In this document: positions 23,642 through 34,078 of the stretch, one piece after another
Layout of the letters: each line of letters starts with the position of its first letter
Position numbering within the stretch: the first letter of the stretch is position 1
Source of the DNA: Porodaedalea pini
Taxonomy: Eukaryota; Basidiomycota; Agaricomycetes; Hymenochaetales; Hymenochaetaceae
Reading direction: 5' to 3'
DNA length: 64,000 nucleotides
NCBI GenBank assembly: GCA_002794775.1
Contig: NBAY01000002.1
Coordinates: forward strand, 2,639,226 to 2,703,225
The notes under the pieces: model-generated
Told to the model about the DNA's origin: nothing
The model's database searches: none
What the model saw: only the letters and a program-made list of their open reading frames with translations
Program-made: the position numbers and the translations under genes

Positions 23642-25836
23642 ATGGCCTCCGATGTACCTGAAGATGCCGGTGCAAAACACGATGCCACTCTCAAGCTTCA
23701 AAGAGCCTGGAGAAAGAACAGAAACCATCCTAAAATCTTCAACACTGAGGATCGCTGGGAAGATGCTGCTGTACATGCCAGACTCCAGGTACTACTATCT
23801 GCTGCTGGGACACAGTTCTGGATCTTGCTGACAACCTCGAAGACACTTCGGGATGCTGCTGAGGAAGGAAAGAACGATCCGGCGAGTCGATGGAAGCGAG
23901 CCGCATTCTTGGCAAGCCGACTTCAAGCGAAGGATGTGGCGTCAAAATATACCGAAAACACAGCAGCACATCAAAACATGAAGACTTTAGAGACGCAGCA
24001 TTGGCTAGAGCTGACGGATAGGTAGGATGTTGCATATATTTCCAGCGCAGATCTACGAAATTAACGGCCCGCTGTCAGCAAGCATCGCTATGGATCTAAC
24101 CGTTAGTTTATTACTCCCAAATACCTGCCAATGTCTTTACTGACTTCCGTCTTCCTCATCAGTGAAAGTGAGGATCACTGACCTTAATCTCCTACTCGGT
24201 TAATATCTGTGCTGTGCAGTACTATCACAGACATTGGCTAGAAGAAGATACGGAGGATAATTTCTTCAAGTGGTTGGTGATCTGCCGACTGACGAAATAA
24301 GACTGGACATGAATGTTATTACATTCCTCAGGCTTGACCGCGGCGGAGGGAAGGATCTATCACTTCCAGAATGTTCCCGTGAGCAGCTCGAGAAGGAGGT
24401 GTGTTGATCCTGGCAGTTTTGCAATCGTATTCTTTGTTAACCTGAGCTTGCAGAGAATCGTGTATGTTAAGCTTATTCAATCGAAAACAATCGCGCCTAA
24501 TACTTATATTTTAACCTTTTTGAAGCTATCTTTCACCGGAGCAGCGTCTGTTGATTTCTGGGGTCGTTTCAAGCTCCGTCCTGACTGTATCTATTTAACA
24601 GGCATGAATTACAAAGTCAAAGTCGATGAGAAAGGCCTCTTACGGTGGGAACGAACCAACGAACTAGTGGATACTACTGCTGGTAGATGGCAAGATTCAG
24701 GAGATGGCTCGGGAATTATACCATATGATGCTGCGAAGGGCGAGCCGCCTGTTGTCCACCGGACAAGTTTTGAGATTAGTCCTGCACGCTCGAGTGCATC
24801 GTCTGATGTTTCGGCTGGGAGCCAAGACGGTCAGAATGCGACACATTATGTCGAAACGACTAAAAAGCGGAATCCTGTGCAACGTTGGGTAAGAAGTCAC
24901 CTCACCGTGAAGGGTTGGACTGAGCAGCTTCTTCGGAAGACTGTTCGAAGGAATACATGGATCTACGTTGCTGATCGACACTGTTCGTACTCACTTTATC
25001 ACCGTTTCTTGCATAAACTTATTGTTGCTTCGTCCCTACTTCATACCCTAGTTAATCTGTACATTGGTATAAAGGGTGTGTGGCATAAGCACCGTCATGA
25101 AAATTCTATTGATCGTCTATTGCTAATAGAAACGGGGACGTTCCAACACTCCTCATTCCTGGCTGGTGGTCTTGTTGTTTCTGCGGGTCTGATTTCCGTC
25201 CATAAAGGCCTTATTCACAAATTATCTCCTCTCTCTGGACATTATAGGTGCGCGCTACGGCCCTGCATATCGACTCGACTTTATTGACCTTAGCTTTGAA
25301 TTCTTACTGTAGGACTAAGATTGATGCAAGCTGTCAGCTTAGATCGCGTTATGCATAAGTTGACTAACTTGGTTTATTCAGAACTTTAGACGCTTTGTCA
25401 AAGGTCTCGAAGACAGAAATGTGGATATGCATCGAGCAGAAATCAGTAAAGCAGAAATTGCGTTATGGGGGTGAGTTGCCAGTATCTGATAGATATATCC
25501 GATTAACTCTCACGTTGCGTTAGCATTGAGCATATCAAGAAATTCGAAAAGAAGGAGAGCGAGATTGAGAAGAGGGGGAAGGAGCGAGTAAAGTCGATGA
25601 TCGACGACCTGACACCATCAGACACCCGAGGAGTACAAGACTACAACTCGCAATGGCGAAGGGATGTTCTGATGGGTAGAAAAAAGGCAACCGAGCTCAA
25701 GGATAAGGCGGCTGATGTCGTGAACTCTGCAACGTCGAGCGGAGGGAAAAAGGAGAAACCGAAAGATGGTGCTGAAGTAGGCGAGTCGATAGAAACCGGT
25801 ACGAGAGCTGAGAGCAAGATAGTTGAGGTTGGCTGA
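23642..25836 (+). CDS. IQ calmodulin-binding motif protein with a microexon
   Basis: Start ATG 23642 (MASDVPEDAGAKH), stop TGA 25834-25836, ten or more exons. The IQ-like motif is ATLKLQRAWRKNRNH near the start. It is followed by RWKRAAFLASRLQ, HWLELTDSKHRYGSNLKYYH, FFKWLDRGGGKDLSLPEC, KVKVDEKGLLRWERTNELVDTT and, towards the end, GIKETGTFQHSSFLAGG. A basic, coiled C-terminus (KKFEKKESEIEKRGKERVK) follows. This order matches a conserved fungal family of cytoplasmic proteins with an IQ motif whose role is not established. To read SNLKYYH, a 5-base exon at 24163-24167 must be spliced between introns of 61 and 52 bases. The join near 24470-24600 is less certain. Confidence 0.78.
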
Positions 25837-26012
25837 CCTGATAGTGCTTTCTACTACGGAGACAACAGGAAGTTGCGGGTAACTAAACAATCTCATCGTA
25901 TATCTGTTTTGTAACGCAAAAACTAAATGTATACATCGTCATAGTCAGTTCCCTCAGCATTCCATACGGAGTACAAGTGAATGAATAATTGAGACCCAGA
26001 AATCAGCTTGAA

Positions 26013-26872
26013 TCATGCCCTCGACCATTCGCTTTCAATCTCCATTATACCGACAGGTTGAGCCGCCTTATGGTCGAAGAGTGTCAGCTGTAGATGTTCT
26101 ATTAACAGAACTCACTGGCCTTTTCGTCGTAGTCGGTCCATTCGCCTTCTGACAAGTCAACATCAGAGAAAATGGTCCCTGAGTCTGTTCCCTTGCATTT
26201 CCAGATTCCCTGAAAGATAGATAGCAGTGTAGAGAAATTAGCACGTCTTTAATCGAATAAAACGTTAACACCGGACCTTTGGATCGAATCCGATAAACTC
26301 GAGACCTCGGCAATCCAGTGTAAGTAACGGAGCTAGCTGACCGTTCGATTCTGCGGTATAATGCCGAGGAGGAAGAGGCTCGAATTTGGCGGAACTCTCC
26401 CTCTAAATTTCTACGGTTAAATCGCCGTAAAATATCAGTTTGGTGAATTCTTCCTTACTTTACAGTTTGAGCAACGCCATACGAAGTGTGCAGAGTTTCC
26501 CTTGCCTGAGCTCATTTCACGCTCTTCCTGGTGCGGACGATACTGTCAGCTCAAGAATAATGATACCTGTAGCTTTGATCTAACTCGCCACACGGTTCAT
26601 AGAGACATCTTTTGGGTGAGTTTCGTGGCAGCTATTGCATTTTACCTTCAAAATGTTGATTAAAATTCGTCTATTGTACACATATGTATGCATTCTGAGA
26701 GTTCTCTTACCTTGAAGAAGAATTCAAAATCATCTGTTGACGGCTCGAGATCGGTTACATTCTCGAGCTCGGCTTTGATCGAAAGTCGCAGTTTCTAAAT
26801 ATTGCAAGGTGAAAAATAACCAGATTCAGTCAACGGATGCATCATTAGAAAGGCCAGGCTACTTGCGACCAT
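26013..26872 (-). CDS. DUF866/UPF0587 CXXC zinc-binding protein
   Basis: Start ATG 26872: the first exon of 10 bases (MVA) joins through a 5' intron to KLRLSIKAELENVTDLEPST, which is the family's opening. Two CxxC pairs follow (VKCNSCHETHPKD and WRCSNCKRESSAKFEPLPP) and are likely to bind one zinc. The second half has GLEFIGFDPKGIWKCKG and DVDLSEGEWTDYDEKA. The protein belongs to a small eukaryotic family (human CZIB/C1orf123) of unclear function. After DYDEKA the reading frame stops at 26102. The family's usual end appears as VGIMEIESEWSRA in a shifted frame ending at 26013, and no good splice joins them. The C-terminus is therefore uncertain. Confidence 0.75.
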
Positions 26873-27254
26873 TCTGGTCGTTCTTGGAGTTTATCTTTCT
26901 ACACCGAGGTACCAGATCAAGGAGTGGACGACAAGGTTCAAGTGGTGAAAGGAATGACTAATAGCCGTCGATCATTTGATTGCCAATGATGCAAAATTTA
27001 TATATTTCGGTTTATGCGCTCATGTGGAGTTTAGAGCTGCTATACCTCCGTGTCTCAAATCTCTATCTCTCAGTGGACTCAAGGTCATAAGGAATCTTCG
27101 AAAAGAGCAAGTAACGTAACTCCTTTTGCAATGAATAAAGGCCGAAGAGAACGCGCGTGGCCAGGATATGGCGTGATCAACGACTTCCCAAACCTTTTGA
27201 AGTCAGATGCGAGTCCGAGTCATCGACGAGCGCGTCCCTCCTTCGAAAAGCTCT
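26873..27254. promoter_or_regulatory. Divergent region between the DUF866 gene and the nitrilase
   Basis: About 380 bases between divergent starts. An open frame that runs through 27050-27250 on the + strand overlaps the start of the nitrilase in another frame and has no recognisable features. Both promoters should lie here. Confidence 0.4.
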
Positions 27255-28440
27255 ATGTCCTCAGAAAGAACGATTCGGGCGGCTGTCGTCCAGTCTTGTA
27301 CGGCAGCCTATTCTCTACCAGACACCCTAGACAAACTGGAGCGTCTCGCAAAAGATGCGAAGGAGAAAGGGGCACAGGTAGCTGTGTTTCCAGAAGCCTT
27401 GTAAGTAATATCAAAGCTACAAGGTTACATTGCCTAAGCGCGAGTGAATCAAATAACAGCATCGGAGGCTACCCGAAGATGTCTACCTTTGGCACAGTCG
27501 TCGGAGCACGATCCAGCGAGGGAAGAGAAGAGTTTCTGAGATATCATTCATCTGCAATCCCGATACCTTCTCAAGCCATGACGACCATCGAATCTATCAG
27601 TAAAACTTTGGACATCTTCCTTGTCGTTGGTATCATTGAGAAGGATGGCGGGACTCTGTATTGCACGGCCATCTTTGTCGATCCACTGAAGGGCTTCGTG
27701 TCAAAGCACAGAAAACTGATGCCTACTGCTAGTGAAAGACTCATATGGGGAATGGGAGATGGATCGACACTTCCGGTCGTCGAGAAGTCTTTTAAGAGCG
27801 AAAGCCAACCAGAAGAGATATTGACCAAGATATCGGCGACTATATGTTGGTAAGTAATTTCTCCCCTTTGTCCAGCGAGTTCCTTCTGACCAAGGCACAA
27901 TCAGGGAAAATTATATGCCACTATGTAAGTCTAGCCGTGTCATAACAAGTCGAGACGCATGCTTGAAGTGACGCTGTGTAGTAAGGACCTTTTATTATTC
28001 GAAAGGAACAGAACTCTATTGCGCTCCGACCGTCGACTCACGCCCAGTTTGGCAGCATACAATGCGGCATATTGCTCTTGAAGGCCGCTGCTTTGTGCTC
28101 TCTGCATGCCAATTCTGCCAAGAGAAAGATTATCCATCCGACCACCCCGTGGCCGACTCGAACAATCGTAACCCAGGGAATGTGATGATTGCAGGAGGCA
28201 GCGTCATCATAAGCCCTCTCGGGGAAGTCCTTGCTGGACCGTTGTTGGATCAAGAGGGTGTTCTCGTTGCAGACCTCGATTTGAATGACATTATCCGGGG
28301 AAAGTTTGACCTGGATGTGGTAGGCCACTATGCAAGACCAGACGGTGAGATGTTCAAAGTAATTTGCCACTTTTGAAAGATCATAACATACTTTAACAGT
28401 CTTCCAGCTCCATGCAAATGTGCCGTCGTCGCCAGAATGA
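27255..28440 (+). CDS. Nitrilase (carbon-nitrogen hydrolase)
   Basis: The start is taken at ATG 27255 ([14 protein letters not shown]) because nitrilases begin just before this block; an in-frame ATG at 27207 would add 16 residues. Stop TGA 28438-28440, five exons. The catalytic triad is complete: Glu in [10 protein letters not shown], Lys in SKHRKLMPT and Cys in ATICWENYMPLLR. Further blocks are [53 protein letters not shown] and [12 protein letters not shown]. The enzyme hydrolyses nitriles to carboxylic acids and ammonia, probably in the cytosol. Plant-type NIT4 and bacterial nitrilases share these blocks. The substrate cannot be inferred. Confidence 0.9.
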
Positions 28441-29012
28441 GTTTTCTCAAGTATGCCCAGCCTTAGCGATTTTCGGTTAACCCATGGAAACCAGAGGTGC
28501 AGTCATGAACTGCAGACTCGTGCGGCTACGAAGGTTATATCTGGCTGAACTATCAGTTCTGACAAAGCTTTGTAGTCATTCAAATTAGCCATCGCACAAT
28601 TAGTGCGTTTAGGCCGCTGAGTTAATTTAGCAGCCACCCAAGTGCCTAAAATGGTCGATGACTCTTATCCGTACAATTCGAGCTATCGGCGTGGCCACGA
28701 GTACTCTTGTACTCAAGAAGTCTAACGATCAATGGCCACAAATAATACAAGACATCAAAGCTTCCAGTTAGACAAAGTACTATTAGACAATGTTGTATAA
28801 AGATAAGCTATGACCGCTAGATGAGGCTCAATCCCCCACCATCGGACACCACACCACTCGTGGCTCCCGACGAGGTTTCCAGACATCGCTCTTGACCCCA
28901 GGAAGCCGACTTGTACCTGCAAATACTCTTGTTCGTTTCCAGAACCTTACAATCATACTCGGTCGAGTTCATTAGTACCCGTTACAACGATCTCCCCGTC
29001 TTATCTCCTATA
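28441..29012. other. Intergenic region
   Basis: About 570 bases, AT-richer than the genes around it. No ORF with family features, RNA gene or repeat could be seen. Confidence 0.5.
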
Positions 29013-29597
29013 ATGCCTCTCAATCGAAGTGGAGAGCCCTCGAATGCTCAGGCTGCCCTTATTGCCTCAGTCGACCGCATGCGACGTCGCAAAGAAGATA
29101 GACAAACTGCAGCATATACTAGTGCTGCAGGCGTAATACGCCATTCGAGGTTTCGCGAACACACGGACGTAACTCCATATCGTGCTAGCAAAGCTAGTCC
29201 CTCGCGATCGAAGCGAGCAGAACAGACTACTGCTCGGCAGAAGGGTACTAAGGCGGCCGCAATCGTGAAATCCCGCTCGGCGACGCCTAGCAGTGCGCCC
29301 TCAAGTGCCCCTAGTACACCACCACAGCAGGCTCCTCCACATATTCCGGCATTTACGACAGACAGCTGTGTCCCCTCGTCAGTCACAATGTCATGCTTGG
29401 ATCTTTCTTCGGGCACCAGAACGCAAAGAGCGTCTTACGAATCCCTCTCACTTAACCGCTGGATCATGTATAAAGAGGCGAATGACCATCCTAAGGAGGA
29501 GTCACTGGATTCGGAAAACGATGAGATAGTGCGAGAGATGTTCGCAAAGTATACGAATTTTGACATGCCAACGTCCGAAGTGGTGACGAGATCGTAG
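29013..29597 (+). CDS. Hypothetical small basic/Ser-rich protein
   Basis: An uninterrupted frame of 194 codons from ATG 29013 (MPLNRSGEPSNAQAAL) to a TAG at about 29595-29597. The N-terminal part is basic (DRMRRRKEDRQ, SPSRSKRAEQTTARQKG). The middle is a Ser/Ala/Pro low-complexity run (SATPSSAPSSAPSTPPQQAP). The end is acidic (EESLDSENDEIVREMFAKY). I recognise no family. Codon use looks coding and no intron is required. The acidic end could be a short helical interaction motif. An upstream in-frame start at 28911 is possible but is less protein-like. Confidence 0.55.
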   Translation: MPLNRSGEPSNAQAALIASVDRMRRRKEDRQTAAYTSAAGVIRHSRFREHTDVTPYRASKASPSRSKRAEQTTARQKGTKAAAIVKSRSATPSSAPSSAPSTPPQQAPPHIPAFTTDSCVPSSVTMSCLDLSSGTRTQRASYESLSLNRWIMYKEANDHPKEESLDSENDEIVREMFAKYTNFDMPTSEVVTRS

Positions 29598-29936
29598 GCA
29601 GGAGCTTGGGGGAGCATATTTGGCTGGGACTAAATCGCTCACATACATTCAATGCATGGACATGGATGCGCTGTAACAACTTTATGAGGCCCATTAATTA
29701 TATCAATAGCCTACCTGTTTCAAGTTCCAATAGAAGATTGAATATGCAGACAAGCTGTTAGTGGGAACAAGTTCACACGTAGCAAATAAGTGCAAACGAA
29801 AAGGACGCGTGCTTCTCGCTTCAGCGTCCCATATTCCTTCCGTTCGTCGCAGTCGCCAACGACAACGTACGGTCCCCTCCGCTCCTTACTTACGACGTTT
29901 TTCTAGCTTATTGTCATATTTTTCTTTCGTCGCCAG

Positions 29937-31747
29937 ATGTCTGACACATACCCTGGCACCCCTAACGGTGACTTCTCTGCCTCCCTTAACGGCTCGGCCA
30001 ATGGTTCGACCTCAGTGCCGTCCAGTGCTGCCATTCCCCCCATCGTCCGCAAAAAACTGATGGGCTACGTCGGCTTCGCCAACCTCCCCAACCAGGTCCA
30101 CAGGAAGAGTGTCAGGAAGGGGTTCCAGTTCACCGCTATGGTTGTCGGTCAGTCGTCTGAGCTGCTGGCCCAATTTAAAGTTTCGGCTACTCATTGTCGT
30201 GTTATTCGCCTGCCACGGTTTTACAGGTGAATCTGGGTTGGGAAAGTCGACACTCATTAATACACTGTTTAACACCACTCTCTACCCACCAAAAGAGGTC
30301 CTCCCTCCGAGCGCGGAGAGGCCGAAGACCGTGGCAATTGAGAGCATCAGTGCCGGCAAGTGTTATTTTTTTCGTCAAGTTCTCGAGCGCCCAATCTGAT
30401 CGCGATAATGAAATAGACATTGAGGAGAATGGCGTCCGGCTTCGTCTGACTGTTGTCGACACACCAGGCTTTGGGGACTTCGTCAATAATGAGGACAGGT
30501 GTGCTTTATCGGTGTTTTGCGCGTCGCGTTACGCTCGCTGATATGAAGAGTCGTCTAGCTGGAAGCCAATCGTTGAGAACATCGAATCACGCTTCGATGC
30601 TTATCTGGAGCAGGAGAACCGTGTCAACCGTCAGAAGATTGTGGACAACCGTGTACATGCCTGTTTGTACTTTATTCAGCCCACGGGACACTCGTAAGAC
30701 CTCATTCGCTGGCTTTCCGTTTGTATCTTATTGTGAACTTCTGGTAGGCTGAAGCCGATTGACATTGAATTCATGCGCCGCCTTCACTCCAAGGTCAACC
30801 TTATCCCCATCATTGCGAAGGCAGATACCATGACGGACGAGGAGATCGCCAGTTTCAAAGCGAGGGTGAGTATATAATCAAATACGTCAATAGCTCTTAT
30901 CGGCGCTGGACATTCCATTTACTTTGCCGGATCAGGTCCTCAGTGACATCGCGTACCACAAGATTCACATCTTCGAAGCTCCGACATACGAGAACGAGGA
31001 TGAGGAAACTCAGGCAGAACAGGAAGAGATTGCTGTGCGTTCTTATCTTTCATAAAATGATTCTTATCCTAAAATGAATGTTTTCGCACAGAGCAAGATC
31101 CCCTTCGCCATTGTTGGATCGAACCAATTGGTGCAGACTCCTGATGGCCGCCAAGTCCGCGGACGTGCTTACCCGTGGGGTGTCATCGAGGTGGACAATG
31201 AAGAGCACTGCGACTTCGTTAAGCTCCGTCAAATGCTCATCCGCACGTACATGGAAGAATTGCGCGAGCATACCAACTCCTATCTGTATGAAGCTTACCG
31301 AAGCGAGAAGCTTCTTGGTATGGGTGTTGCTCAGGACTCAAGCGTCTTCAAGGAGATCAAGTACGTACCGTGTGATATTGTTCATCAACGTGACATTTAT
31401 TCCTTTCTGCGAACTAGCCCTGCTGTTAAGATGCAAGAGGAACGCACATTACATGAAGCCAAGCTTGCGAAGATGGAGGCTGAGATGAATTTGGTCTTCC
31501 AGCAGAAGGTTGCGGAGAAGGAGTCGAAGCTGAAGCAGTCTGAGGAGGAACTGTATGCGAGACACAGGGAGATGAAAGAAGCCTTGGAAAGACAGAGGTT
31601 GGAGTTGGAAGAGAAGAAGAAGCGTATCGAAAGTGGCCGACCTCTCACACCCGAAAACAAGGTATTTTTGTTTTGTTTTGTGACGGACCCGTGTCTGATT
31701 CTGTGCTCTTATAGACAAAGACCAGGAACCGTTTCCTGCGTACGTAG
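29937..31747 (+). CDS. CDC3: Septin, Cdc3/AspB type
   Basis: Start ATG 29937 ([14 protein letters not shown]), stop TAG 31745-31747, with about seven introns. The septin signature is complete: [19 protein letters not shown] (polybasic lipid-binding stretch), GESGLGKST (G1 P-loop), VDTPGFGD (G3), IAKADTMT (G4, AKAD) and [11 protein letters not shown] with [20 protein letters not shown] (septin unique element). The C-terminus is a coiled coil ([37 protein letters not shown]). This layout and the wording of the polybasic and G1 blocks fit Cdc3/AspB rather than Cdc12, Cdc11 or Cdc10. The product polymerises into filaments at the septum and bud neck or hyphal cross wall. Confidence 0.92.
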
Positions 31748-32191
31748 GCGTGGCGGCGGCGGCGAGTGATCATTATTTTTCTTTACCTTGCTTTCATTCT
31801 ATCTCGTATGCGTCGGCTTTGCTCTGTTCCTCTTGCCACATTGTCCCTTGGCCTTTTATCGTACGTCATTGGTACACCCCTTGTTGACTTTGGAAGTCGT
31901 CCGCTCCTTACAGTTCATCACCCTTCTGCGTAACGAACACTTCGACTGTGGTCTTTGTCCCTTGATACCTATTTCTCCCTTCTATGTGACATCTTATTAC
32001 TCGTACTATGGAGTTTCTCTGTCTTGTGCCTTCAATTGGCGGATCTCAATGATTTTGCTCTAGTGGCTTCCTGCACAGCGGGGAATGCGTATTTTATGGT
32101 TGAAAAATATTGGTATTTGTTGTCTGACTAAGCTACTGATGCAAGAGCGGATGGTCGAGAAAGGAATTAATATTGTCTACTCGCTATCACG
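31748..32191. other. Septin 3' region
   Basis: About 440 T-rich bases downstream of the septin stop, probably its 3' untranslated region and terminator. An open frame of 91 codons here (31788-32063) is hydrophobic by composition and lacks family features. Confidence 0.45.
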
Positions 32192-32650
32192 ATGTCTGCT
32201 ACCGTCAACGCCTACCCGAATCTTTCGCAAAATTCTGTTCGATGGTCCGACGCCTTCTCGTTGAACAATGAAGCTCTAGCTCTAAGCCGGGCAGGAGACT
32301 TCGAAGGCGTCGAGAGGCTGCACATGCAAGCGCATTTAGTAAGCGCTTAATACAGGCTACCTTCACGAGGAATGCCTTGAGCGAGGCGCAACTCATGCTT
32401 CGCGAGCTCGATGTTGCACAGCATAACCTGGGAATAGCTGTGGAGATCGGAAAACGGGTCTCAGTTCGCTCGCGAGAACCTGACTCAGGTACTCAAGGCG
32501 AAGGGGAAAATGGTAGAAGCTAAAATTCTCAGACTTTCCGGCGCCCCAACTGCGGGACTACATAGTCGTCTCATCACGTTTGGACGAACAACGGTCTAAA
32601 GTAGGAATTGAAAAGTGCCCTCGAATGCTTTTCAGTTTGGATCCCCTCTC
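32192..32650 (+). pseudogene. Decayed tandem copy of the TPR-MYND gene
   Basis: From an ATG at 32192 the frame reads SLNNEALALSRAGDFEGVERL, clearly related to LNINKALQLRNNGDYEGAEEL of the intact gene 0.9 kb downstream, but stops after 52 codons. Homology then continues in another frame (TFTRNALSEAQLMLRELDVA, from 32359) and returns to the first frame (FARENLTQVLKAKGKMVEA, from 32465). The stretches missing between the pieces correspond to about 11 and 12 residues of the intact copy. Introns cannot repair this, as the gaps are too short. The MYND finger of the downstream copy is not found here. It is a duplicate inactivated by deletions. Confidence 0.75.
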
Positions 32651-33049
32651 CCAGTGCAGCAGATGAAAGGTCCGTAGCTTGCCATCGTAGTACGACTCAA
32701 CGCTTACCCTAGCAATCTAGAGCGCGTATCATTTCTCTGTGAGATGCCAAAAGAAAGATAGGGTTTCCCGTCATAAACCTCTCTGCCGCGCCCCTCAGTG
32801 ATTGTATGCGCCATACTTTCTGTTGCTTACACTATATACGACCTCGTCGATTGCCCTTGTGAAGTTTGTTTAGGAACGCGGTTCATCGTTGTTTTCGTGC
32901 ATTCTCCTTGCATAGATCTCGATGGATTTGAAAAAAAAAACATCGCGCTTGGTCCTGAATGGTTAGCATTATTCGACGCAATATAAATCGCCACCTCTTG
33001 TCGCCACATGATCTTGCATCTTCGTATTTGGCCAACATCCTCTTTCACC

Positions 33050-33731
33050 ATGAATATTCACGTATACAAGTCCTCGCTCGGCCATGCTCTCGAGGTAAAC
33101 GCCGCGTCTCTAAATATTAACAAAGCGCTCCAGTTGAGGAACAACGGTGACTACGAAGGCGCAGAGGAACTGTACCTACAAGCTCTCAAAATGAAGGAGA
33201 AGTCATTTGGCCAGGATTCTGTTGAGACGGCACTGGCAAGAAATGCTCTTGGGGAAGTACAACTGAAACTGAATAAGCTTGAAGAGGCAGAGAAGAACCT
33301 TAGAAAGGCAATGGAAATCAGGAGTAAGGACCACTTCAACGGTATGGATGCCGCTGTGTCTCGCGAAAACCTTGCGCAGGTCCTCGAGGCGAAAGGTATC
33401 TTCAGCGAGGCGAAGCAAGTTCGTCTGACTGGAGCCCCAAGCTCGATGGTATGCAGGTATGAAGATGTGAATTGCTTTCGAATCCCGTTATCGCTATTTC
33501 ATAAGAGGCAGGCTAATCATACCCGCGCGCAGTGCCCAGGCCAGCTTTTCTCCGAGGCAGAACTCTCGGTATGCGGCAAGTGCAAGGTGATTAACTGTTT
33601 AAGATCTAATCACTCTAGTCAAATCTATAACGCATGCTTATTTACAGTGCGTCTTCTACTGTACGAAACGATGTCAGAAGGACGACTGGCATCTCCGTCA
33701 TAAGCCGCTCTGCAACTCGAATAGCTCATGA
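33050..33731 (+). CDS. TPR repeat plus C-terminal MYND zinc-finger protein
   Basis: Start ATG 33050 (MNIHVYKSSLGHALE); an in-frame ATG at 33008 is a weaker alternative. Stop TGA 33729-33731. Two to three TPR-like repeats are visible: ALQLRNNGDYEGAEELYLQAL, LARNALGEVQLKLNKLEEAE and VSRENLAQVLEAKGIFSEA. After one or two introns a MYND finger closes the protein: CPGQLFSEAELSVCGKCK, then CVFYCTKRCQKDDWHLRHK with a last Cys, giving the CxxC...CxxC...YCxxxCQ...WxxHxxxC pattern. MYND fingers bind proline-rich partners. Such TPR-MYND genes form expanded families in agaricomycetes with unknown roles. Confidence 0.8.
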
Positions 33732-34078
33732 AGGAGCTGACCAAATTTCCAGCACTTTGACTCAACCGCTAGTGCTCTTGCTAAGTATCTCACCAACCGG
33801 CCTCACATTTTATCTGCATGCTTGTGTCCCATTCTTGGCGCGCGCACAGTTCATTTCATCACAAGTCTTGCATGTTTGTAGCATAGTCACGATACTTAAG
33901 AACATGGATGAGAAATATAGGGATGATGGTATGCGTCGAGAGAATGTATGTATAGTTATGCGATGTCCGTCAAGAGAAGCAGGCAAACAAGATACAATAC
34001 AGGAAAAGGAGTGCACCAAGTATCTAACCACTTTGGTCGTCGCAGTTATGTTGCGTAACGCCAACTGCTGGGAGACGG
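33732..34078. other. Convergent intergenic region
   Basis: About 350 bases between the stop of the TPR-MYND gene and the INCENP stop, which face each other. Nothing other than two 3' ends is supported. Confidence 0.5.

Noticed and set aside
29013..29597. Ser-rich 194-codon frame as a secreted effector
   Set aside because: It has no signal peptide and a basic, non-hydrophobic N-terminus; left as hypothetical.
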